From Trifolium pratense (lineage: Eukaryota; Streptophyta; Magnoliopsida; Fabales; Fabaceae), in contig NC_060063.1 of the NCBI RefSeq assembly GCF_020283565.1, positions 47,762,856 through 47,826,855 on the forward strand: a stretch of 64,000 nt of DNA, given 5' to 3'. This document shows, one piece after another, positions 46,701 to 55,842 of this stretch (the stretch's first letter is position 1; every line of letters begins with the position of its first letter). The notes beneath the pieces are model-generated. The model saw only the letters and a program-made list of their open reading frames with translations. It made no database searches and was not told where the DNA came from. Made by a program: the position numbers and the translations under genes.

Positions 46701-47094
46701 ACACTTTTCCATAGTGTTGCTGAGTGTGATTATGAAAGCTACTTTAATCTTAACAATCAATATCTAATAATTATAGTAAATTAAAAAATTGAAAGAAAAA
46801 AAATCATTAATTTCTAAATAAATTTTCATACCATAAAACATCATTTCAGCATCACAAATATGCAAAATAAGGTAACAATATTACTCAAGAAAAATCAGTT
46901 AACAAACAACAGCATTACTGAAATTAAAATTCATGGGCAGTGAATAAATCTTAAAAAAACGAAATTTTTACCTTTTTGCCCCTCTCTATGTATTTGAGAG
47001 CAACAAGTTCACCAGTTTTTTTGTCTTTAGCCAACCTAGCAACACCAAAATTTCCAGAACCAAGTTCCTTTAATGGCTCATATCTTTCTTCCAT
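43735..47094 (-). CDS. SnRK2: SnRK2-type serine/threonine protein kinase, 9 exons, 335 aa
   Basis: Minus-strand exons 46972-47094, 46239-46313, 45364-45465, 45194-45247, 45029-45121, 44816-44908, 44384-44488, 44195-44293, 43735-43998. Every exon is a multiple of 3 and the product is continuous. P-loop GSGNFGVA (12-19), ATP-binding Lys in ALKYIERG (34), catalytic HRDLKLEN with D124, DFG at 144-146, activation segment [16 protein letters not shown] with S159/T160. The SnRK2 C-terminal box [20 protein letters not shown] follows the kinase domain, then a short acidic tail ([14 protein letters not shown]). These kinases act in osmotic-stress and ABA signalling in cytosol and nucleus. The short acidic tail suggests subgroup II (SnRK2.7/2.8-like) or the legume SPK type; this placement is tentative. 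Confidence 0.95.
44546..44684. mobile_element. MITE in SnRK2 intron 6
   Basis: Near-perfect inverted repeat: tatgtttggtatcacggtgg on the left, catcgtgataccaaacata on the right, with cagaatcacagggtgatcc / ggatcactgtgattctg further in. Confidence 0.7.
45586..45679 (-). mobile_element. tRNA-derived SINE (family 1), complete, in SnRK2 intron 2
   Basis: Perfect 16-bp TSD aacgaatcataatatt (45570-45585 and 45680-45695). The minus strand reads gtttggtctagtggtgag (box A), ctgggttcgattcccagctc (perfect box B) and then poly(A). At about 94 bp it is hardly longer than a tRNA. Confidence 0.85.
46393..46710 (-). mobile_element. 53-bp repeat units interrupted by a tRNA-derived SINE in SnRK2 intron 1
   Basis: The unit cctaatgtagagtttaagc... 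occurs at 46393-46445 and 46446-46498 and, partly, at 46664-46710. The 165-bp insert between units 2 and 3 has, on the minus strand, a perfect box B (caggttcgattcctgggtgg) and an upstream box A-like ttgggctcaac, so it looks like a SINE. It either entered a 53-bp tandem array or carries an unusually long TSD. Confidence 0.55.
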
Positions 47095-50028
47095 GTCAAC
47101 CCTCTTCACCAAAACTCTCTAAAACAACAAAGAAAGACCAAATGAGATATAAAAAAGACAGAAACAAAGGACACTATACAAAAGAATATGTCTTTAAAAA
47201 AAATATAAAATACAAGGTGGCAGATATAATATAATATAATTTCATTTATTTTTGTAATGATAATGTAATGAAATTTAATATGAAACAGACAAACTAAAGA
47301 AAAGTTCAAAGAAAAATGTAAAAGGGACCCATTAGAACTGAAGGCTTACCTCAAGATTTTTAATGTGTTACAAAGTTAAGTGTGGAATGTTTATTTTAAT
47401 TAGAAGCATAAGTTGCTTTCATGAACATTATAATAGAACAAAATTGAATGATGTAATAGTGTATACTGTTTATAGGAAGGAAATGAGGTAATAATTGGAT
47501 TGGACTTTGGAGATTATTACGTGTATGAATGAAACACTATACAGTTTCAATTTCATTTCTTTATTTGTGTCTGCTGTTATGAAGGAGGCTAAAGTAAAAT
47601 AACAGCCTCATTTTTTCTTTTCTTTTTTGTCTTTTGACAGCAAAAAGAGTGGCTGTCGACCAAACAAAAGAAGGTGGGAGATTTGGAATCTGTTTTATAC
47701 ATGTTTGTTGTTTGTTAGTATTTTATTTTCACTTTTTAATTTTATATAAAAAAAATTATGTATCTTTTATTTATTAATTATATTTTTCACTTTTTCACTT
47801 TGACATTACTCATTTCTCCTTTTTTTTCATATTTTTTTTTATTAATTGAAAATATTGTGGTTAGTGGTGGTCATTTCTTTGGAGACCTTATACGCTTAAG
47901 GTTGGTTGATTAAGTTTGATTTAGTGGAAACTCTGCAATAGATGTCACCTTATACGCTTTTGTGGTTTTTAGGACTTAATTTTTGGTGTAGTTCATAATG
48001 GGATATGTGATATGAAATCTGATTTTGACACTGTTTTGGATGATCTTCATGACAGGATTTCTGGTTTTGACTTAAGCGGATTTACTAGGAAGGACAATGT
48101 CCTCCTTTAAAGCTCAACATGTTTTGGCGCATATTCTGTTTGGTAAAATTGTTGAGGATATGAAAGTTAAGTTTGACATAACCACAAAAGAGAAAACAAA
48201 TTTTGGATGTTTACAAGTAGCACATGCTTAGGATTTTTTCCTTGATATACAAATTGATAGCATATGTTATCAATGAAGTATTGTAGTATCCTTAAAATAT
48301 CGTCTCATGATTTTATTTTATTTTTTGCTTCTATTGATTAAGTTTTCCCTATTTGCCGTAAAGCGTATTTGGATAATTTTAGGGAGCACGTAGTATATTG
48401 TAGAGAACACTCAGACTTCAAATACAAATACAGCTTTATTCGGCCATGATCTTTTTGATATTTTAGACGCGCAAAGATATTTGTGAAAAAATAGATTTTG
48501 TAAAACAATTTTCAGAAATTAAATACGAGAATCAAGTCTATAGTAGTACGTGTTCCTGCTATGGGTTTAGCGGATGTATATGCAAAGACACGTCAATGAC
48601 AAGTAAGGTTGGTGCCATGAGATATGAAATGTGTGTTATAATATACACACTTTGGCGGTTAACTCTATATGATTGTGCTTATCATGTCCATAGAGTCGTT
48701 GTGGTGTAGTTGGGGTGGACGTTTTATTCTCGTGTGAGAGCTTTGTTTAGGATTTGGATTCCCTGCAGTCAAAAAGTGGCTGCAGGTGAATCATAGTCAT
48801 CAGATCAGATTAATATATTTTGTAATTTCAATCAAATGGTATATGAGGAACTGACTGAATGCATGTTTTTCTGAGTGCATAGAATCTGCATCCCTTTGTT
48901 CATTCCAATTCCAAAGATATAATCTCGGTAAAAATTTCCATATCATGTCTTTATTTCTAAGCATCACTGATTCAGTCTTTATCTTATCAAGAAAGTTGGC
49001 TTGTTATAAGGGTGTTTTGGACCAATGTTTCTATAATCTGATTATTCTTTATATGGGGCTTAGCCCATACAGCTCATATTGTTGCGACTGGAGCCTGCAA
49101 GTTTTGAATGACCACCCTCTCACGTTGGAAAAAGTGGAACTTTGGGAGGAAAAGAAAGCAAGAGAAATTCCATTTCTCTCTTTTCGAAGGATTCGTAGCA
49201 TGTCAAGCCGGTTCTTGCAAGAAGGATGCTTATATTCAAGCAGCTAATCTAAATAAAAATTAAAAAATTACACAAAAACCAATTTTTATTATCTTATTAT
49301 TTAAATTTAAACTTTGTCAAAAAATTATATCTTATTTAAATTTTAAAAGAAAACATAAATTAAAAGAGCTTAACACATGGTTAGATTAGGATTTAGGAAC
49401 ATGGATTCATCACACAGATCAGATGGTCCCAAACGCATCATAGTCATGCAATCCTAATCCATCTATATGCTTCAAGGATGAACAATTTTGCAAAAAACGA
49501 GTAATAGTTCGTTCCACAGTTGAGAAAAGTTTCTTATAACAGAAGTATGACAAAAAAAAAAAAGACTTTAATTGTTGTGCATAGTAAATGTAAAGATTTT
49601 TTACATATACATTTAATGATGTGTTGTCACATCATTTAACGAATGTGACATATCATGTGTTTGTAAATATCATACATGATGTGTCAGTAAATTATTTGAC
49701 GCATGTGTAAAATAACTTTACACTGACGGTGCATATAAACTAAATTTTTTATTAAAATTAAACGTTTTAAACATACAAACAGACCTCCCAAATACTCATA
49801 GTCGATCCTAGTTAATTGCAAGGGATATTTTTCAAATGCACCATCCATAGAAATTTGTTCTATGTAAATTAAAATTATTGAAAAGTAAATGAATATAGTG
49901 ATCTCTTTATGTGTTTTTATGGTGGTATCTCTAAAGACCTATTTTCACATCTATACATTTGATCACCCTTTGCATTTTTTATTTATTTAGAAAATAAAAT
50001 TTAATTTGCTCCTTTAATAGATGAGATT

Positions 50029-50631
50029 CACTTTTATCATTCTACTCCATTTTTCGCGCATCCTATAAAACTACTAAAATACCCCCATTCGCTACTTAAG
50101 TAGCGGATTCTACGTTTAAAATCTTAAAAATTTCATGGTATAAGAGAATTTTTTTTTCTCTCTCAAAAATCAGTCTTTTATCAGTTCTCTAGCCGCTACT
50201 TGCTACTTAAGTAGCGGATATTATAAAAATTAGAAAATTTCATGTTATGGAGTTTTTTTTCTAAAATTTCACATTTTTATCCGCTACTTAAAGTAGAGGA
50301 GGTTATAAAAATGAATTTTCATGTAGGAATGAGAAATTTACATTGCTAGGGGGTGTTATAAGTAGTGGATGTTATAAAAATGTGAAATTTGTCAAAAAAA
50401 ATAATAAATTCCCTAACATAAAATTTTCTCATTTTTATAACGTCCAGCAGACATAATCCACTGCTTAAATAGAAAACTGGTAAAAATGAGATTTTTGAGA
50501 AAAAAAAAAAACACCCTCCTACCGTGAAATTTTCAAGATTTTAAACGTAAAATCCACTATTAAGTAGCGGATGGAGATATTTTAATAATTTTATAGGGCG
50601 CGCGAAAAATGAAGTAGAATGACAAAAATAA
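50029..50631. mobile_element. Foldback element with CTACTTAAGTAG palindromes, copy 2
   Basis: The left end (ttatcattctactccatttt, then cgcgcatcctataaaactac and cattcgctacttaagtagcg) is inverted at the right end (gtagcggatggagatatt, then tttatagggcgcgcgaaaaa and gaagtagaatgacaaaaata). Terminal arms are about 120 bp. Perfect 12-bp palindromes lie at 50092 and 50203, with several decayed ones between. Same family as 32110-32650, and more complete at its ends. Confidence 0.75.
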
Positions 50632-51348
50632 ATTAAAAAACAAAGAGTCAATTTTAGCGGTTAGCTCTTCTAAACTACGGTTCAGTCCACTTGGACAATT
50701 GCTAGCGAATGATGGGTGCAATTTTGTTTTATGCTAGCTACTATCATCATTGCAAAATTAGCTCCGATGGTGAAATTAGGTATCCTTTTGTTTGAGTCGA
50801 TACCCTCACCTTCTCTCAACAATTAGGAATTGTACCATGAATTCAGGAACCATACAGTCAGGCTGCAGTTAGTAATTTCCAACCGTACGATCAAAATTGA
50901 ACGGCACAGATCTTATGCAGTTTTATTTTTTAAAATAATAAAAAATCTAACTTTAAAACCTGAACTGTCTGATTTCAATCGGACAGTCCAGATCTTGCTG
51001 ACTGCATGCAGTCATGATTTTTGACTGCACATAATGTGCATCCCAACAATTAACCTCTTCCAAGTTCCAACTATCTTAAGGTGAAATTTATGATGGGATT
51101 GTCTATTAATTTTCCCGTGATAGGAAAATGCTTATCTCAACATTGATAAATAAATAAAAAAAACATCAATAAAATGGGTGGTTGAGATTTACCTGCAGTT
51201 ACTATTTGACCGCGGAGAATCCATCTCGCAAGTCTTCATGCGGTTGCTTTGCAAATTTTTACTATTGATGATTGATATTAGCAGACAAATGTAGAAGTGG
51301 CACAATGTTACCTAGGTACCGGTACAGGTATGGTACAATAGTATTAAT

Positions 51349-52186
51349 AGGGGTGGCCAAAAGGGTCCAACCTGTCGAGCCGACCCGTTTACCCCGCCAT
51401 TTTTTGGGGGCTGAGCCTAAGTTTTGAGCTTTACTCCTTTAGTTGGCCCGCCCCGCCGAACTCGCTTAAAAAGCGGGGCGAGCACGGGGCGGCCCGCAAG
51501 TTACATAAAAATATTTTTTTTTTGTTTACAATGAGCTGCGGATCGAACTCAGGACCTATAACGTACTAACCAAATCTCTCACCACTAGACTAAACCTAGT
51601 GATTTAAAATCTATTTTTTTTAGTAATGAATAGTATGAGACGGCCCAACCCAATAAAATACCAGACTTATTTAAAATAAATTTAGTTTTTTTTCTTCTAT
51701 TCATTCATACAATACGACCGGTGCCAAATTTAGGATTACTTGTTACCGCTTTACTCTCTTATTGTCGTTTTTGCTTCTTTTTGTCTCTTCGGTCTTCATA
51801 CTCGTTCTTCTTCTTCACCGGATTTCTAGCGTAACTTACTTTTTTATTCTATTACTTGAATCAACATCACATACGGTGTGATTCATATTTTTTCCCGATT
51901 CATTACCTTAAACACAAAGTCAAATACTTTCTTGATAATTAGAGTGACTACATACATGTTTTTCGTAACAACACAAGTGTCAAAATAAAAAATAAAATAA
52001 AAAACAAAAAAAACTTTTTGTTTGACGGGCCGGCCCACCAACTCGCTTGTCCGCCATTAAACGGGACGAGCTGTGATTTTAGACTCGGCCACCTAAGTTG
52101 GCTCGGCTCGGCTCGTACTATTTTTAGGCGGGCTTAAGCGGACCGGGACTAAACGGGGCGGGCTTGCCCGCTTTGCCACCCATAGG
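51349..52186. mobile_element. hAT-like non-autonomous element, GC-rich ends
   Basis: Starts ggggtggccaaaagggtcca and ends gcccgctttgccaccc, an inverted pair. The GC-rich arms are full of cgggc/gcccg words (ggcggcccgc, cggctcggctcg) against an AT-rich centre. A SINE (51518-51606) sits inside it. Confidence 0.65.
51518..51606 (-). mobile_element. SINE family 1 copy nested in the hAT-like element
   Basis: Minus strand: gtttagtctagtggtgagag (box A), ctgagttcgatccgcagctc (box B) and an A-rich tail. Same order and length as 45586-45679, with more changes. The duplication is unclear. Confidence 0.6.
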
Positions 52187-52311
52187 TACGAAGTACGAAA
52201 TTTTTAGAAAAACTAAGGTACGGGTACATTTGTATAATTTTTTTTAATATAATTATATAAATAAAATTAAACATTAAAAAATCATACTTTAAAAAGTAAT
52301 TCAAATTAGGG

Positions 52312-53161
52312 TGTGTTTGGTAACACAAATAAGCTAGCTTATAGCTTTTTATACGAGCTTATAAGCTTGTTTCAGAAAATTAGAGGTGTTTGGTAACAAA
52401 CTTTTTTTACTAGCTTATACTTTTTTTCAGATGCTATGGCTCTGTTTGCTAAAAATAAGCTATAAGCTAGCTGATAGCTGATAAGCTAGCTTATAGCTGA
52501 AAAGCTAGCTTATAGCTGATAGCTGATGGCTGGTAGCTTATAGCTGAAAAGCTAGTAGAATAAAATTAAAGTGTTTGGCAAATTTAGCTGTTGTAAATAT
52601 AAAATGACATAAAAATACATGGTTAGTGGGTAGTTTTTTTTTTTTTTTGTAAGTGTTAGTGGGTAGTTATTATAATTTTTAAAAAATAAATAAATAAAAT
52701 TAATGAGGGTAAATATGGAATAAAATGAAAAAGCTATAAGCTATAAGCTCATACGCTACTTGAAATAGCATCTCAAAAAACGCTATAAGCTAGTTAGAGA
52801 AGCTCGTTACCAAACACTTCACATTTTTTTCAAACAAGCTTATAAGCTAGTTCAATAAGCTATAAACTAGCTTATTGGACTTACCAAACAGTGCCTATTT
52901 CAAGTAGCGTTTGAGCTTATAGCTTTTTACACTTTATTCCATTTTTACCCTTTAATTTAATAACTACCCACTCTAAAAAATAAACTACCCACTATCAATT
53001 ATGTCATTTTATATTTATTAACCACTTTAAAACTAATTTTACCAAACACTTTAATTTCAATTAGCTAGCTTTTCAGCTATCAGCTATAAGCTAGTTTTTC
53101 AGCTATAAGCTAGCTTATCAATTATCAGCTAGCTTATAGCTTTTTTTACCAAACAGACCCT
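52312..53161. mobile_element. MITE complex rich in agctagctt palindromes
   Basis: Starts agggtgtgtttggtaac and ends ttaccaaacagaccctta. Both sides are packed with aagctagcttatagct words in inverse order. A second, internal pair (gtgtttggtaacaaac near 52387; gttaccaaacacttcac near 52808) indicates one element inside another. Confidence 0.65.
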
Positions 53162-53819
53162 TAGTAAAAAAAAAAAATCGCATTCTTCAAATGACAACAA
53201 CATATCAAAACTAAAAAACAATTTGCACAAAAAGAGCGGCTTTTAGGTTAAGTTTATCGAGAAAAAGACTTGCAACTTCAAGACCGGCTCCATTAAATAG
53301 ATTTCGTTCATTTACACCAATATCCTATATTTTTGTTACTCCTTTATCATATGTCTTACTCTTTTTTGATAAAAAAATACCGAAAAAAAATCCTATTTTT
53401 TTGTGTTTGGCGTACCCCATGTGTATCCATAGTGTACCATGCGGAGAAAAAAATTAAAAATATTGGTACGGTTTCGGTGCGTAGCATGGTGTACCAACCA
53501 TGCTTCATAGGGCACAAGAGATGACATTCAAGATCCAAATCTAATGCTTTTTTAAATGAAAATTTTTGTCTAGCTAATTATTGTCACACATGTATTAAAA
53601 GATTGCCATGTTAGCACATTTTGGTCAAAATTTGACTAGGGGTTAGCAAATAAAAAAAAAAAAGGGGTAAATATGAGGACTAAAATTGCAAATTTAAAAT
53701 TGTAGGCCAAAATCGCACAAATTGATAAACTAGGTAGACCAAAATTGTATTTAAATCTAATTTTAATCTATTATACATTATATTTTAACCTATTATTTAC
53801 GGTGTATTTATAATATTAA

Positions 53820-54138
53820 TCTATACCTATATATAAAGAGGATATAAAAAATTTTAGTGTTGACTTTTCATAATACCAACAATATCCTTTTTTTTCGCAG
53901 CAAAAAATTTTTATTAACAAACTCACCCTAACTAAATTATATTTTTTTTGTTGACATAAATTTGCATAGTATAAAATATGAATCAAATGCGTTTTTGCCA
54001 CCGGTCTATTACTAATATATTAAAATCGATTACCACAAAAGTTACTAATTTATCCTTATTGTTTTTAATTTCGTTGCAAGTTTTTTATCCTTCATTGTAA
54101 TCAATAGACTTGTGTGAATGCACGAGTCTTTTAACTAG
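53820..54138 (+). mobile_element. Non-autonomous Helitron (319 bp)
   Basis: Begins TCTATACCTATATATAAAG after an A and ends ...AACTAG before a T (A|TC...CTAG|T, no duplication). A 9-bp stem, agacttgtg / tgcacgagtct with one wobble pair, lies 7 bp before the 3' end. These are the three Helitron hallmarks. Confidence 0.6.
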
Positions 54139-54611
54139 TATTTAATAAAAATAATTACAATCTATAATTTGAATATTTCCAAAATCAGATCAAATCTATG
54201 TTTTTCTAATTAGTCATCTAAAATTAAACCATAAACACCCCTATTTGTAAGTAAATTTTCCTAACACTCTAGTATATTGATTAATAAACGAGTAATTTTT
54301 AAGTTCATTCGTAAAACGTACTACTACCATCTTTAACAACAATAACATTGAATAGACGGTAACTCATTTAAAGAAAAGACGTCAACTGAATTAATGTTTT
54401 GACAATAGGAGCCAAAGCAAGTAGCAAGACGAAGATATAGCATCATGAATGCGTAATTAACGCTATTAATTAAACACGGTTTTTGTTTTCTCAAGAATAT
54501 TCCATCACACGCTCAAAGATTCTAAGTTAATCAATGTTTAGCGTGTCATAAGATTTTTACCATTCTTAACTATTCTTAATCAATAAGTTAAATATTATTT
54601 TACTACTTTGC

Positions 54612-54617
54612 TATAAA
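54612..54617 (+). promoter_or_regulatory. TATA box of CBL
   Basis: TATAAA in tttgctataaattcct, followed by a pyrimidine/CA-rich leader (cacacatcacaacactcac) typical of a plant 5' UTR. A leader exon then runs to about 54823, where gag|gtgagt is a strong donor. Confidence 0.55.
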
Positions 54618-54823
54618 TTCCTCGTGCCGTCACACATCACAACACTCACACACACACCAATCAACTTCGCCGTTTCCAACTTTACTTCAATATTCGTTCT
54701 TATTAGTATACAAACAACAAACAGCGTTAATCTCAAAACGCTTTTTCTTAAATCTAAATTCAAAACCGTTTCTTATGCCAATTTTCTAGGTCACTTTTTT
54801 TTTTCCCTTCTTCTACTATAGAG

Positions 54824-55784
54824 GTGAGTTTGAGTTTCTTTCTACCAATTCTCACAATTATTGTGCTTATGTTTGTTTACCTTTTCGATTCCCTTTTTGA
54901 ATTATTTGCTCCAATTTATCTCTTGTTTTGATCTTAGTTATAATTAGGGTTTATAAGAGGTGTAAAAGGATAAACTAAGTAATCACATTGTTTGTTTTTT
55001 ATTGAATTTTTTTATCTATTGTGTAATTTATTTGATTAGCTCTCATGGAATTTTGTTGATTTTGATTGTTATTTTAGAATTGTATTGAAGATTATTTCAT
55101 CTTGATTATTGGTTGAAAAATCTTAATTCAATTTCGAGGTCAAGTGTTTATATTTTTTAATAACTGTAACTACTGCTATATTAATATATGTTTATTATTT
55201 TATATTTGCCAGAAATTGTTTTAAAAAATATTTTCTAACAGACAGTCTTCTTCAATAATTGTGATCATGAGCTCACAATTATTGATTTCTGACATACAGT
55301 TGTGGAATTTTTAAGACTGCCGGCATTATTTTAATTTGATTATAATTTTTAGTCATGTTGAGTTGATATAATTATAAACTTGTAGTCTCGGTGACGGTGA
55401 GCTTAGCTCAGTTGGTAGAGAGATTGCATTTTGGGATGAATCTAAAAAGTCAATTTTTGTTTATATTTTGTCACGGAAGGAGTATTATATTTTTGCTTTG
55501 AAATTAAGTTTACTTAATTATATATTTTATGTTATGGTGTTTCAATTTGGGTTTTGATTGGAAGGGTAAGATCCTTATAATGATATATTTAAGGGTTATG
55601 TTAACTTGTGCCCTAAGGGCACATGTTAAGCTACCTAAAAATAGAAATAGAGCATTTAATGATAGAAAACATTTAATGTTTAGAGAATTGAATACACCAC
55701 AAGTTCAATAAATTTTTTCCACATTTATCTTCTTAACATGTGCCCTTAAGGGCACAAGTTAACATTCTCCTATATTTAAATCAG
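54824..55784 (+). other. 5'UTR intron of CBL
   Basis: Strong donor gag|gtgagtttg at 54823/54824 and acceptor aaatcag at 55784, giving a leader intron of about 961 bp before the ATG exon. It contains a tRNA-like SINE head (about 55398-55435) and a MITE (55600-55763). Leader introns are common in this gene class; splicing is inferred from sites only. Confidence 0.55.
55600..55763. mobile_element. MITE in the CBL leader intron
   Basis: 31-32 bp inverted ends, gttaacttgtgccctaaggg at left and cttaagggcacaagttaac at right; each end also holds its own palindrome (gtgccc-ttaa-gggcac). 164 bp in total. Confidence 0.75.
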
Positions 55785-55842
55785 GTAAAACTGAGCACTG
55801 GTTCTGTGCCGTGTGCTGCCTTGCCAACCTCGGTATCTGTAA

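Larger units (their letters stand above)
47095..54600. other. Gene-free interval between SnRK2 and CBL
   Basis: Contains the foldback element at 50029-50631, nested MITEs at about 51300-53520, a SINE and a Helitron (listed separately). The stretch 47900-49260 has no family I can name; the 100-aa frame at 48945-49247 shows no domain. Around 48770 and 50850-51030, ctgcag-rich phrases (ctgcagtcaaaaagtggctg, gactgcatgcagtc) belong to dispersed repeats. Confidence 0.5.

Noticed and set aside
48945..49247. 100-aa ORF upstream of the nested repeats
   Set aside because: No domain, no splice context and no conserved pattern that I can name. The end (KVELWEEKKAREIPFLSFRR) is curious but not enough for a gene call.
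55398..55435. tRNA-like sequence (gagcttagctcagttggtagag)
   Set aside because: Good box A, but no anticodon stem, T-arm or box B follows. It is a SINE head fragment, not a tRNA gene.
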